From NCBI RefSeq assembly GCF_025200715.1, contig NZ_CP104143.1, forward strand, positions 1,550,001-1,614,000: 64,000 nucleotides of DNA, read 5' to 3'. The translations under genes were made by a program, and so were the position numbers. Positions 35,325-44,094 of this stretch are shown one piece after another. The notes under the pieces were generated by a model. That model saw nothing but the letters and a program-made list of their open reading frames with translations. It was not told where the DNA came from and did not search any database. Every line of letters starts with the position of its first letter. The first letter of the stretch is position 1. The stretch comes from Rhizobium sullae (GTDB lineage Bacteria; Pseudomonadota; Alphaproteobacteria; Rhizobiales; Rhizobiaceae).

Positions 35325-38189
35325 TTATTCCGCCGCCTCCGCATAGCTCTCCACCGGCGGGCAGGTGCAGATCAGGTTCCTGTCCCCATACACATTGTCG
35401 ACGCGGTTGACCGGGGACCAGTATTTGTCAACGCGGAAGGCGCCCGGGGGGAAGCAGGCCTGTTCGCGAGAGTAGGGGCGGTCCCATTCGCCGACGAGGT
35501 CTTCCACCGTGTGCGGGGCGTTCTTCAGCGGATTGTTGAGCTTGTCCATGCGGCCTTCCTCGATGGCGCGGGCCTCCTCGCGGATGGCCAGCATCGCCTC
35601 GCAGAAGCGGTCGAGTTCGGCCTTGGTTTCGGACTCGGTCGGTTCTATCATCAGCGTGCCGGCGACCGGCCAGCTCATGGTCGGTGCATGGAAGCCGCAA
35701 TCGATCAGGCGCTTGGCAACGTCATCGACGGTGACGCCGGCGCTATCGGCCAGCGGACGCGTGTCGATGATGCATTCATGCGCGACGCGGCCGCTCTCGG
35801 ACTTGTAGAGCACGCCGTAGGCGTCCTTCAGGCGGGCGGCGATATAGTTGGCATTGAGTATCGCGACCTTGGTTGCCTGCGTCAGGCCTTCGCCCCCCAT
35901 CATCAGGCAGTAGCTCCACGAGATCGGCAGGATTGAGGCCGACCCAAAGGCCGCAGCGGAAACCGCGCCGGAGCGGCCGTCGGTTTCCGGATGGCCGGGC
36001 AGGTGAGGCGCCAGATGCGACTTGACGCCGATTGGGCCCATGCCCGGACCGCCGCCGCCATGAGGGATGCAGAAGGTCTTGTGCAGGTTAAGGTGCGACA
36101 CGTCGGAGCCAATGTCGCCGGGGCGGGATAGGCCGACCATTGCGTTCATGTTGGCGCCGTCGAGATAGACTTGGCCGCCGTGCTTGTGCACGAGATCGCA
36201 GATCTCTTTTACCGTCTCCTCGAACACGCCATGCGTCGACGGGTAGGTGATCATGCAGCAGGAGAGGTTTGCCGAATGCTCTTCCGCTTTGGCGCGGAAG
36301 TCGTCCATGTCGATGTCGCCGTTTCCGCGAACCTTGACGACGACTACCTTCATGCCGGCCATCTGCGCCGAGGCGGGGTTCGTGCCGTGCGCCGAGGTCG
36401 GGATCAGGCAGACGTCGCGATGGCCGTTGCCGTTGGCGATGTGGTAGTTGCGGATCGTAAGCAAGCCGGCATATTCGCCCTGTGCGCCGGAATTCGGCTG
36501 CATGGAAAAGGCGTCGTAACCGGTGACCGCACAAAGTTTTTCCGTCAGGTCGTCAATCATTTCGCGGTAGCCGAGCGCCTGATCGGCCGGCACGTAAGGA
36601 TGGATGTCCGAAAATTCCGGCCAGGTGATCGGCAGCATTTCCGCCGTGGCGTTCAGCTTCATGGTGCAGGAGCCGAGCGGGATCATCGCGCGGTCGAGCG
36701 CAAGGTCACGATCCGAGAGCCGGCGGATGTAGCGGGTCATTTCGCTTTCCGCGCGGTTCATGTGGAAGATCGGATGCGTCAAATAATCGCTGGTGCGCAG
36801 CAGATCCTTCGGCAGGCGATAACCGGGCTCGAAGTCACCAACGGCGAAGTTGCCGCCGAAGGCGCGCCAGACGGCTTCAAGCGTCGCCGGACGGGTGCGC
36901 TCGTCGAGGCTAATGCCGATCTTCGTCGTGCCGACCTTGCGCAGGTTGACGCCTTCGGCGACAGCGGCGCCCAGGATGAGGCCCTGCATGTGGCCGACAT
37001 CGACGGTGACCGTGTCGAAGAAGGTTTCCGGCTCTATCTTGTAACCAAGCTTCTCAAGGCCCTTGGCCATCAGCACGGCCTTCTGGTGAACCTGCTGGGC
37101 GATCGCCTTGATGCCCTTCGGACCGTGGAAGACCGCATACATCGACGCCATGACGGCGAGCAGCACCTGCGCGGTGCAGATGTTCGACGTCGCTTTTTCG
37201 CGGCGGATATGCTGTTCGCGGGTCTGCAGTGACAGGCGGTAGGCGCGGTTGCCGCGGGCATCGACGGACACGCCGACGAGGCGGCCGGGCATCGAACGCT
37301 TGTGCGCATCCTTGACCGACATATAGGCCGCATGCGGGCCGCCGTAGCCGACCGGGACACCGAAGCGTTGCGACGAGCCGATCGCGATGTCCGCACCCAT
37401 TTCGCCCGGCGACTTCAGAAGCGTCAGCGCGAGGATATCGGCGGCGACGATGGCAATCGCGCCAGTCTGATGCAGGCGGGAGATCAGGCCGGTGAAATCA
37501 TGCACATGGCCGTGCGTGCCGGGATACTGGAAGATCGCGCCGAAGACGTCCACTGGATCGAGATCCTTGAAGGGATCGCCGACGATGACGGTCCAGCCGA
37601 GCGGCTCGGCGCGGGTCTGGATGAGCGCGATCGTTTGCGGGTGGCAGGCGGCGTCGACGAAGAAGGCCTTGGCCTTCGACTTCGAGACGCGCTCGGCCAT
37701 GGCCATGCCTTCGGCGGCAGCGGTCGCTTCGTCGAGAAGCGAAGCGTTGGCGACGTCGAGGCCGGTCAGGTCGCAGATCATCGTCTGGTAGTTCAGCAGC
37801 GCTTCCAGGCGGCCCTGGCTGATTTCCGGCTGGTAGGGCGTGTAGGCGGTGTACCAGGCGGGATTCTCCAGGATGGTGCGCTGGATGACCGGCGGCGTGA
37901 TCGTGCCGTAGTAGCCCTGGCCGATCAGCGAAACGAGCACCTTGTTCTTGTTGGCTGTTTCGCGGAGTTTGTCGAGCGCCTCGCGCTCTGTCATCGGCGC
38001 ACCCCAGACGAGCGGCGCCTTCTGGCGGATCGCGGGCGGTACGGTTGCGTCGATCAGGCTGTCGAGGCTGTTGTAGCCGACGACCTTCAGCATCTCCTCC
38101 ATCTCGGCCGGCGAGGGGCCGATATGGCGGCGGTTGGCGAAGTCGTAGGGCTGGTAGTCGGTAAACTGGAATTCTGTCGGCGTCGTCAT
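35325..38189 (-). CDS. gcvP: glycine dehydrogenase (decarboxylating), P protein
   Basis: A 954-residue, homodimer-type P protein of the glycine cleavage system. It decarboxylates glycine with PLP and passes the aminomethyl group to lipoyl-GcvH. The N-terminal [21 protein letters not shown] is typical. The PLP lysine lies in [20 protein letters not shown], and the [15 protein letters not shown] and [12 protein letters not shown] segments belong to the active site. The stop of gcvH (TAA) and the start of gcvP share a base, so translation is coupled. Length is normal for the single-chain form. Confidence 0.97.
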   Translation of the reverse strand: MTTPTEFQFTDYQPYDFANRRHIGPSPAEMEEMLKVVGYNSLDSLIDATVPPAIRQKAPLVWGAPMTEREALDKLRETANKNKVLVSLIGQGYYGTITPPVIQRTILENPAWYTAYTPYQPEISQGRLEALLNYQTMICDLTGLDVANASLLDEATAAAEGMAMAERVSKSKAKAFFVDAACHPQTIALIQTRAEPLGWTVIVGDPFKDLDPVDVFGAIFQYPGTHGHVHDFTGLISRLHQTGAIAIVAADILALTLLKSPGEMGADIAIGSSQRFGVPVGYGGPHAAYMSVKDAHKRSMPGRLVGVSVDARGNRAYRLSLQTREQHIRREKATSNICTAQVLLAVMASMYAVFHGPKGIKAIAQQVHQKAVLMAKGLEKLGYKIEPETFFDTVTVDVGHMQGLILGAAVAEGVNLRKVGTTKIGISLDERTRPATLEAVWRAFGGNFAVGDFEPGYRLPKDLLRTSDYLTHPIFHMNRAESEMTRYIRRLSDRDLALDRAMIPLGSCTMKLNATAEMLPITWPEFSDIHPYVPADQALGYREMIDDLTEKLCAVTGYDAFSMQPNSGAQGEYAGLLTIRNYHIANGNGHRDVCLIPTSAHGTNPASAQMAGMKVVVVKVRGNGDIDMDDFRAKAEEHSANLSCCMITYPSTHGVFEETVKEICDLVHKHGGQVYLDGANMNAMVGLSRPGDIGSDVSHLNLHKTFCIPHGGGGPGMGPIGVKSHLAPHLPGHPETDGRSGAVSAAAFGSASILPISWSYCLMMGGEGLTQATKVAILNANYIAARLKDAYGVLYKSESGRVAHECIIDTRPLADSAGVTVDDVAKRLIDCGFHAPTMSWPVAGTLMIEPTESETKAELDRFCEAMLAIREEARAIEEGRMDKLNNPLKNAPHTVEDLVGEWDRPYSREQACFPPGAFRVDKYWSPVNRVDNVYGDRNLICTCPPVESYAEAAE

Positions 38190-38551
38190 TACGCGGTGAG
38201 CTCCTTGTAGGCCGCTTCGTCAAGCAGGCCATCGGCATCGGCCGGGTTCTTGAGCTTCAACTTGAAGAACCAGCCGGCGCCCTGCGGGTCCGAATTGACC
38301 AGCGACGGGTCGGCGGTGATTGCTTCGTTGACTTCGGTGATCTCGCCATCGAGCGGACAATAGACTTCCGAGGCAGCCTTCACGGACTCGACGGTGGCGG
38401 CATCGTCATTCTTGGAAAAGCTCGCGCCCACTTCCGGCAACTCGACGAAAACGAGGTCGCCGAGCTGCTCGACGGCGTAATTCGTGATGCCAACCGTCGC
38501 CACGCCGCCTTCGATCTTCAGCCACTCATGTTCTTCGGTAAATTTCAGCAT
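38189..38551 (-). CDS. gcvH: glycine cleavage system H protein
   Basis: A 120-residue lipoyl carrier protein that shuttles the aminomethyl group between GcvP, GcvT and lipoamide dehydrogenase. It starts [15 protein letters not shown], and has [20 protein letters not shown]. The lipoylated lysine sits in [15 protein letters not shown]. It lies between gcvT and gcvP, 24 bases after gcvT. Complete and of normal size. Confidence 0.97.
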   Translation of the reverse strand: MLKFTEEHEWLKIEGGVATVGITNYAVEQLGDLVFVELPEVGASFSKNDDAATVESVKAASEVYCPLDGEITEVNEAITADPSLVNSDPQGAGWFFKLKLKNPADADGLLDEAAYKELTA

Positions 38552-38575
38552 GGTTTGTTCCTCTCTGGAAAAGTC

Positions 38576-39712
38576 TTAGCGTTTGTAGGTCGGCGTGATG
38601 AAGGGCATGGCGCTGACTGTCACAGGCAGGTACTTGCCGCGCACCTCAGCGTAGATTTGGGTTCCAACGGAAGCATGGGAGACAGGCACGTAGCCGATGG
38701 CAACCGGGCCATCGACGCTCGGGCCGAAGCCGCCCGACGTAACCTCGCCGATCTCGGTCCTGCCTTCGGCATCAGCATAGAGCTTGGAATGGCCGCGCAC
38801 CGGCGCCTTGCCTTCCGGCTTCAGGCCGACGCGGCGGCGCGTGGCGCCGTTGTCGAGCTCGCGGAGGATGCGTTCCGCGCCGGGGAAGCCTCCGGCACGC
38901 GCTCCGCCCGTCCTGCGAGTCTTCTGCATGGCCCATTCGAGCGCCGCCTCGACCGGCGTCGTGGTGGTGTCGATGTCGTTGCCGTAGAGGCAGAGGCCCG
39001 CCTCCAGGCGAAGCGAATCGCGGGCGCCGAGGCCGATCGGTTGCGCATCGGGATGTTCGAGCAACCGCTTGGCGACGTCCTCCGCCTTGTCGGCCGGAAT
39101 GGAGATTTCGTAACCGTCCTCGCCGCTATAACCCGAGCGGGAGACGAGACAGGAGACGTCGTGCAAGCGGCAGTGACGCACGTCCATGAATTTCATCGCC
39201 GCGACGTCGGCCCAGAGTTCGGCCAGCACGTCGACGGCGCGAGGACCTTGCAGCGCGACCAGCGCGCGGTCGAGCAGGGTGATGTCACAGCGGTCACCGA
39301 TATGCTTCTGCATATGCGCGACATCGGCTTCCTTGCAGGCGGCGTTGACGACGACGAAGAGATGGTCGTCGAGATGGGCGATCATCAGGTCATCGAGGAT
39401 GCCGCCGTTCTCATCGGTAAAGAAGCCGTAGCGCTGGCGTCCTTCGGCGAGACCGAGGATATCGACCGGGACGAGGCTTTCGAGCGCAAGGGCCACATCC
39501 TCATACTTGCCCGACTTCGCCTTCACGATGACCTGGCCCATATGGGAAACGTCGAACAGGCCGGCGGCGGCGCGCGTCTGCAGGTGTTCCTTCAGGACGC
39601 CGGCCGGATATTGCACGGGCATATCGTAGCCTGCGAAGGGCACCATGCGAGCGCCGAGCAAAAGATGCAGCGCGTGTAGCGGAGTATTCTTGAGGGCAGC
39701 AGTATCGTCCAA
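38576..39712 (-). CDS. gcvT: aminomethyltransferase, T protein of glycine cleavage
   Basis: A 378-residue tetrahydrofolate-dependent enzyme that releases ammonia and makes methylene-THF. Motifs include GARMVPFAGYDMPVQYPAGV, GLFDVSHMGQ and SRSGYSGEDGYEI, with GLGARDSLRLEAGLCLYGND. I set the start at TTG 39712 because CCGGAGG lies five bases upstream and the family commonly begins DDTAALKxTPLH. An ATG at 39745 is in frame but has no good binding site. The long open frame further upstream (to 40012) runs through the glycine riboswitch and is not coding. Confidence 0.93.
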   Translation of the reverse strand: MDDTAALKNTPLHALHLLLGARMVPFAGYDMPVQYPAGVLKEHLQTRAAAGLFDVSHMGQVIVKAKSGKYEDVALALESLVPVDILGLAEGRQRYGFFTDENGGILDDLMIAHLDDHLFVVVNAACKEADVAHMQKHIGDRCDITLLDRALVALQGPRAVDVLAELWADVAAMKFMDVRHCRLHDVSCLVSRSGYSGEDGYEISIPADKAEDVAKRLLEHPDAQPIGLGARDSLRLEAGLCLYGNDIDTTTTPVEAALEWAMQKTRRTGGARAGGFPGAERILRELDNGATRRRVGLKPEGKAPVRGHSKLYADAEGRTEIGEVTSGGFGPSVDGPVAIGYVPVSHASVGTQIYAEVRGKYLPVTVSAMPFITPTYKR

Positions 39713-39784
39713 CGACGCCTCCGGGGTTTGCGCGTGGAATCCCATGCGCGGGCTCAATCTGAAGGCGCAGCTACGCCTTCCTTC

Positions 39785-39950
39785 CGAGCCCCCTCTGTCC
39801 GTTTGCCTGAGATTGTTATCCCTTCGGCGAGCGTTTCGAGAACGCTTCTCTCCAGAGTTCCGTCTGCCCCTTGCTGGTCCTTTGGCCTGAGAGTTTCCGG
39901 GGCGGTTGCTCCTTCGGCACCGGTCGTCCGCAGACCGGATTCTCCCAACA
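39785..39950 (-). promoter_or_regulatory. tandem glycine riboswitch upstream of gcvT
   Basis: On the minus strand two glycine aptamers follow each other. The first (about 39950-39870) has GGGAGAATCC, GCCGAAGGAGCAACCGCCC and CTCTCAGGCCAAAGGACC. The second (about 39857-39785) has CTCTGGAGAGAAG, CGCCGAAGGGATAAC and ATCTCAGGCAAACGGACAGAG. These are the conserved cores of the glycine-binding RNA, which in the known class switches on gcv genes when glycine is plentiful. Its position in the leader, about 73 bases before the TTG start of gcvT, fits. Confidence 0.93.
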
Positions 39951-40041
39951 AGGTTGCGGCAATTATCCGGCGGAGCAGGCACTTGGCAAGGGGGAATGTC
40001 GCCGCCGAACAAATTTTTGTCGCGCCGTCCTTCGGCAAAGT

Positions 40042-40055
40042 GTGATCTGCGTCAA
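40042..40055 (+). promoter_or_regulatory. FNR/FixK-like box
   Basis: GTGATCTGCGTCAA differs by one base from the FNR/FixK consensus TTGAT-N4-RTCAA. It stands 62 bases before the DUF2946 start, a place where it could activate from about -41.5 if transcription begins near 40090. It is single-site evidence only and needs comparison with related genomes. Confidence 0.45.
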
Positions 40056-40116
40056 ATGAGCTTTTGCTTTTCCCGGATAAAGTGCTTAATCGCGAAATCC
40101 GCTAAAGAGGATCCAG

Positions 40117-40500
40117 ATGATGAAGACAGGCCGAAACGCTGGCATGCTGACGCGCATTCTCTGCGCGCTGAGCTTGCTTATGCTTGGCCTTGCGCATCAG
40201 GCGCCGCAGGCGGCCGCGGCTGACGCGGACTATAACAGCGCCGCATACGTCCTGCCGGATGGCACCTACGCCTCGCTTTGCGTGAACGTTACGGACAGCG
40301 GCGACAGGACGGTCCCGCAGAAGCCGGGTTGCGAAGTCTGCCGGCTCTCCGCCTCCGTTATCCTGCCGGTGCCGGATGCCGGCTCCTGGCTGCATCTTGA
40401 ATTCGCCACGCTGCACAACCCGCCGGTTCATGCGGACACCCCCATCGGGGTGCAAGCCGTCGAACGTCCGAAATCCAGGGCGCCTCCGGTTTTGGCCTGA
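40117..40500 (+). CDS. DUF2946-like secreted protein, copper-related context
   Basis: A 127-residue protein starting at ATG 40117 behind AGAGG. The N-terminus is a signal peptide or anchor (ARILC...LLMLGLAHQAPQAAAA, ending near residue 35). The core has YVLPDGTYASLCVN followed by GCEVCRLSASVILPVPD; a CxxC pair in this setting is typical of the DUF2946 group. Such genes often sit beside copper-handling genes, and here the next gene is a YcnI-PCuAC fusion 77 bases downstream. The function is not established. It is likely periplasmic. Confidence 0.65.
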   Translation: MMKTGRNAGMLTRILCALSLLMLGLAHQAPQAAAADADYNSAAYVLPDGTYASLCVNVTDSGDRTVPQKPGCEVCRLSASVILPVPDAGSWLHLEFATLHNPPVHADTPIGVQAVERPKSRAPPVLA

Positions 40501-40577
40501 TCTCCAGCCACACCGAAAACGACACTATGATGCCGGTGCGCCAGCCATTGCGAGCGCAACCGACGAGGAGATACCCG

Positions 40578-41543
40578 ATGAAGACCATCAAGACACTCAG
40601 CGCTGCAGCTCTGGTTTCCGCAGCCGCATTCACGGCAACGCAGGCGCATGTCACCTTTCTTGATCCCGAAGCCCCACAGGAAAAGACGATCCTCGCAACA
40701 CTGCAGCTACCGCATGGCTGCGACGGCAAGCCGACCAACGAAGTGCAGGTGAGGCTGCCGGAGGGCTTCGTCTTTGCCAAGCCGCAGCCGAAGGCCGGCT
40801 GGGAGTTGGAGGTGATCAAGGGCGACTATCAGAAGACCTACGACAATCACGGCTCCAATGTGAAATCCGGCGCGATCGAGATCCGCTGGAAAGGCGGCAA
40901 TCTCTCCGACGACTTCTACGACACCTTCGTGATCCAGGGTAAGGTCTCGGGCGTGGAAGCAGGAACGTCGCTGGCCTTTCCCGTGAAGCAGCTTTGCGGC
41001 GATGCAGTCGAGGCATGGGACCAGGTCGCAACCGGCGGCGGCGATCACCATAAGCTCAAGAGCCCGGCGCCGGTGCTGACGGTCGTTGCCGGCGGCGGCA
41101 ACGGTCACGACCATGGCGACATGGCCGGGATGGACATGAATGCCGCAGCAGCTGAAACCGCAACGCTCGGCGATCTCGAAGTCTCCGGCGCCTTTGCGAA
41201 AGCAATGCTGCCTGGCCAGCCGGTCGGTGGCGGTTTTCTTACCATCAAGAATAACGGCAAGACCGACGACAAGCTCGTCGCCGTTTCCTCGCCGGCTGCG
41301 GGCGAAGTTCAGATGCATGAAATGGGGATGCAGGACAACGTGATGAAGATGCGAGAGCTGAAGGATGGGATTGCCGTGCCGGCAGGCGGGACGGTGAAGC
41401 TAGCGCCTGGCGGCCTGCATCTGATGTTCCAGAAAGTGAAAGCGCCTTTCAAGCAGGGTGAGAGCGTGCCGGCGACGCTAACCTTTGAGAAGGCGGGCAA
41501 GATCAATGTGACCTTGAAGGTCCTCTCGGCACAAGGCAAATAA
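40578..41543 (+). CDS. fusion of YcnI-like (DUF1775) and PCuAC copper-binding domains
   Basis: A 321-residue periplasmic protein behind GAGGAG (40565-40570). A signal peptide of about 23 residues leaves His24 (AHVTFLDPEA) as the first mature residue, the feature used by YcnI-type proteins to bind copper together with a conserved Trp (IEIRWKGGNL). A His/Met-rich linker follows (HDHGDMAGMDM, about residues 176-188). The C-terminal PCuAC domain carries MHEMGMQDNVMKMRELKDG and PGGLHLMF, the H(M)X10MX21HXM copper site. PCuAC proteins supply copper to cytochrome oxidase. The fusion links two copper modules in one chain. Confidence 0.88.
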   Translation: MKTIKTLSAAALVSAAAFTATQAHVTFLDPEAPQEKTILATLQLPHGCDGKPTNEVQVRLPEGFVFAKPQPKAGWELEVIKGDYQKTYDNHGSNVKSGAIEIRWKGGNLSDDFYDTFVIQGKVSGVEAGTSLAFPVKQLCGDAVEAWDQVATGGGDHHKLKSPAPVLTVVAGGGNGHDHGDMAGMDMNAAAAETATLGDLEVSGAFAKAMLPGQPVGGGFLTIKNNGKTDDKLVAVSSPAAGEVQMHEMGMQDNVMKMRELKDGIAVPAGGTVKLAPGGLHLMFQKVKAPFKQGESVPATLTFEKAGKINVTLKVLSAQGK

Positions 41544-41553
41544 TTTGGCAATA

Positions 41554-41585
41554 GGCTCGCGGCGGTCGTCGCGGGCCTTTTACTT
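41554..41585 (+). terminator. terminator after the copper-binding fusion gene
   Basis: GGCTCGCG, loop GCGGTCGT, CGCGGGCC, then TTTTACTTT. It lies directly after the stop codon of the YcnI-PCuAC gene and before the convergent small gene. Confidence 0.7.
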
Positions 41586-41601
41586 TCCAGAGGTGGGAAG
41601 T

Positions 41602-41868
41602 TCAAAAATCCTCGTAGGATTTCAATGCCTGCTGCAATCCTGCCTGCGGCTGCTTGTTGCCTTTGGTCATCAGGTCGAGCGCCACTTCGGTAGACTGGAT
41701 GATGCTTGCCGTTTCGTTCAGCTCCTGGCCGCTTCGACCCTTTAGCTGACGATCGGCGATCCGGCGCGCATCCTTTGCCACCATGCTCGCCGGGACGCGG
41801 GGAGCAATCCTCAGCGTTTCGAAAGCGGTGGCGGCCGTGCTCGCGGATATGGTAACGACCTGTGTCAT
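41602..41868 (-). CDS. small protein of unknown function
   Basis: An 88-residue protein starting at ATG 41868. It is polar and mostly helical by composition, with MVAKDARRIADRQLKGRSG then LNETASIIQSTEVALDLMTK. I do not recognise the family. Its C-terminal helix is loosely like the end of flagellar rod proteins, but the N-terminal motif of that family is absent. A perfect 7-bp hairpin (GCCGGTT, TGT, AACCGGC, at 41888-41904) lies about 20 bases upstream of the start on the leader side. The gene converges on the copper-protein terminator. Confidence 0.5.
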   Translation of the reverse strand: MTQVVTISASTAATAFETLRIAPRVPASMVAKDARRIADRQLKGRSGQELNETASIIQSTEVALDLMTKGNKQPQAGLQQALKSYEDF

Positions 41869-41980
41869 AAGACGCTTGGTACAGGCCGCCGGTTTGTAAC
41901 CGGCTAAGGAAATCATTCGTGTTTTACTGAATGGTAAGATTTTTAGCCATCCGATTGGAATTCGTCAGGTAGGCCAAACT

Positions 41981-42358
41981 ATGATCCAAGCTCTTCTTGT
42001 CGGCGCCGGTGGCGCTATTGGTTCGCTTCTGAGATATTACGTAGGCCAATGGTCGCTGCGGCTCATGGGGCCGAGCTTCCCTTGGGGCACGCTGATCGTC
42101 AATGTCGTTGGCTGTTTCGCCATTGGCGTTTTTGCCGAAATGATCGCACGCCGGTTCAACGCCTCCGTGGAGATGCGCCTTCTGCTCATCACCGGTTTCC
42201 TCGGCGGCTTTACGACCTTTTCCGCTTTTTCACTGGATGCGATCTCCCTCTTCGAGCGGGGCGAGACAGTGGCCGGCGGGCTTTATGTCGCCGCAAGCGT
42301 CGGGCTTTCGATGGCCTCTGTCATGGTCGGCCTCGCCGTCGTGCGCGCTTTGATCTGA
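41981..42358 (+). CDS. crcB: fluoride channel/exporter CrcB (Fluc)
   Basis: A 125-residue membrane protein with four helices. It starts MIQALLVGAGGAIGSLLRYYV. The conserved family segments FPWGTLIVNVVGCFAIGVF (with the Asn of the pore) and TGFLGGFTTFSAFSLD (the phenylalanine box) are intact. Dimers of this protein let fluoride leave the cell. I looked for a fluoride riboswitch in the 60 bases before the start and did not see one. It is followed after 87 bases by the pseudouridine synthase gene. Confidence 0.93.
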   Translation: MIQALLVGAGGAIGSLLRYYVGQWSLRLMGPSFPWGTLIVNVVGCFAIGVFAEMIARRFNASVEMRLLLITGFLGGFTTFSAFSLDAISLFERGETVAGGLYVAASVGLSMASVMVGLAVVRALI

Positions 42359-42445
42359 AAGGCAGTTTCCGCGCAGAGAAAAATGCTCTAAAGCCACCGG
42401 CAACAGCCGCGCGTGGCGCGCTCACGATTTTCCGAAAGAACAAGA

Positions 42446-43438
42446 ATGGCCGGAATAGAACATATCAAGGTGGAAGCCGATGAGGCGGGCATGCGGCTCG
42501 ATCGGTGGTTCAAGGTCCACTATCCGGGCCTCGGCTTCGGTCCTCTGCAGAAGCTGTTGCGCTCGGGCCAGGTCCGTGTCGACGGTGGACGCGTGAAGAC
42601 CGATGCGCGCGTGCAGCCGGGCCAAACGGTTCGCGTACCGCCGCTCGATGTCGATGCGAAGGTCAAGAGCGGTCCGATCGCCGGGAAGGACTTGAAGCAT
42701 TCCAGCGACTACGAACTTCTTCAGCGAATGGTGCTGCACGAGGACGACAAGGTGATCGTGCTCAACAAGCCTGCCGGACTTGCCGTGCAGGGCGGTTCCG
42801 GCCTGACCCGGCATATCGACCAGATGCTGGATGCCTGGACAAGCCCCAAGGGCGAGAAGCCGCGGCTCGTGCACCGGCTGGACCGCGATACGTCGGGCGT
42901 GCTCGTTATCGCCCGCACCCGTGGTGCGGCGCAGAAGTTGACGGCTGCCTTTCGCGAGCGCGACACCAAGAAGACATATTGGTCGCTGGTGAGGGGCGTG
43001 CCGCGCAAGCACGAAGACAAAATCTCCACCTGGCTCGTCAAGGAAGCGACCGCCGACGGCGACCGCATGCGCATTGCCAAGCATGGCGAGGAGGGTGCGG
43101 ATCACGCCGTATCCTACTACCGTGTGATTGAGACTGCTGCGCAGAACCTAGCCTGGCTCGAGATGGAGCCATACACCGGCCGGACCCATCAGCTGCGCGT
43201 TCATGCGCTGCATATCGGTCATCCAATCATCGGCGATCCGAAGTACTTCATCGACGATCCCAACTGGGATTTTCCCGGCGGTATCCAGAAGCGGCTGCAC
43301 CTGCATGCCCGTCATATCGATATTCCGCACCCCTCCGGGGGACGTCTGCGCATCACTGCTCCGCTGCCACCGCATATGGTGCAGACGTGGAACCTTCTCG
43401 GCCTTGATCTTGCCGGCGCGGAGAGGGATGACGAATGA
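42446..43438 (+). CDS. RluA-family pseudouridine synthase (RluC/RluD-like)
   Basis: A 330-residue RNA modification enzyme. Residues 1-80 form an S4-type RNA-binding domain (EADEAGMRLDRWFKVHYPGL with KLLRSGQVRVDGGRVK). The catalytic domain contains LNKPAGLAVQGGSG and the active-site motif HRLDRDTSGVLVIAR with its Asp. PYTGRTHQLRVHALHIGHPI completes the family signature. It probably makes pseudouridines in 23S rRNA; which positions it targets cannot be told. The stop overlaps the HAD gene start by four bases (43435-43438). Confidence 0.92.
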   Translation: MAGIEHIKVEADEAGMRLDRWFKVHYPGLGFGPLQKLLRSGQVRVDGGRVKTDARVQPGQTVRVPPLDVDAKVKSGPIAGKDLKHSSDYELLQRMVLHEDDKVIVLNKPAGLAVQGGSGLTRHIDQMLDAWTSPKGEKPRLVHRLDRDTSGVLVIARTRGAAQKLTAAFRERDTKKTYWSLVRGVPRKHEDKISTWLVKEATADGDRMRIAKHGEEGADHAVSYYRVIETAAQNLAWLEMEPYTGRTHQLRVHALHIGHPIIGDPKYFIDDPNWDFPGGIQKRLHLHARHIDIPHPSGGRLRITAPLPPHMVQTWNLLGLDLAGAERDDE

Positions 43439-44085
43439 AGCTTATTCTCTTCGATTGCGACGGTACGTTGGTCGATAGTGCCGCCCTGATCCATGAGGTG
43501 ATGGCTAGAACTTTCGTTCAATTCGGTCATCGGCGGCCGGATGTTTCCAGCACCAAATCGATCATCGGCCTGACGCTCGATATCGCGATTGCCCGCATGC
43601 AGGGCAAACCGCATGTCGATGACGAGGCGATCGCGATGACGGCGCACTACAAGTCGATCTACATGGACGTCAGGCAAGAGGCAGGCATGGATGTGCCGCT
43701 TTTCGCCGGCATAAAACCAATGATCGACACATTGGTCGCACGGGATGACATCCTGATCGGCGCCGTTACCGGAAAGTCGCGCCGCGGGCTCGTCAATGTC
43801 CTTGAGACACACGGGTTGACGCCGCATTTCATAGTCTCGCGCACGGCTGACGATTGCCCGTCCAAGCCGCATCCGGCGATGGTGAGGGAATGCTGCGACG
43901 AAGCGGGCATGAATGCTGCTGATGCCATTGTCATCGGCGATGCGATCTACGATATGCAGATGGCAAAGGCTGCAGGTGCAAGGGCAATTGGTGTATCCTG
44001 GGGTTATGCCAGCGTTGACGACCTGATCGCGGCCGGCGCCGATACCATCGCCCACCATCCGAACGACGTGCTTGATCATTTTTGA
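43435..44085 (+). CDS. HAD-superfamily phosphatase (phosphoglycolate phosphatase-like)
   Basis: A 216-residue HAD hydrolase. Motif I is LILFDCDGTLVDS with the nucleophile Asp, motif II is IGAVTGKSRRG, motif III includes the Lys in CPSKPHPAM, and motif IV is AIVIGDAIYDMQMAKAAGA. The helical cap follows motif I, as in the Gph/PGP subgroup. The natural substrate is unknown. It overlaps the pseudouridine synthase gene and precedes the ATP12 gene by nine bases, so it is part of the same transcript. Confidence 0.9.
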   Translation: MKLILFDCDGTLVDSAALIHEVMARTFVQFGHRRPDVSSTKSIIGLTLDIAIARMQGKPHVDDEAIAMTAHYKSIYMDVRQEAGMDVPLFAGIKPMIDTLVARDDILIGAVTGKSRRGLVNVLETHGLTPHFIVSRTADDCPSKPHPAMVRECCDEAGMNAADAIVIGDAIYDMQMAKAAGARAIGVSWGYASVDDLIAAGADTIAHHPNDVLDHF

Positions 44086-44094
44086 GGTGACGCC

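Noticed and set aside
36171..37232. A 353-codon plus-strand open frame
   Set aside because: Lies wholly inside gcvP on the other strand and has no family pattern.
38528..39679. A 383-codon plus-strand open frame
   Set aside because: Antisense to gcvT; third-position GC bias explains the long frame.
39713..40012. Possible N-terminal extension of GcvT by up to 100 residues
   Set aside because: The extension is made of riboswitch sequence and arginine-rich nonsense; the GcvT family starts near the TTG at 39712.
41921..41980. Fluoride riboswitch before crcB
   Set aside because: The short leader lacks the conserved pseudoknot elements of the crcB RNA motif.
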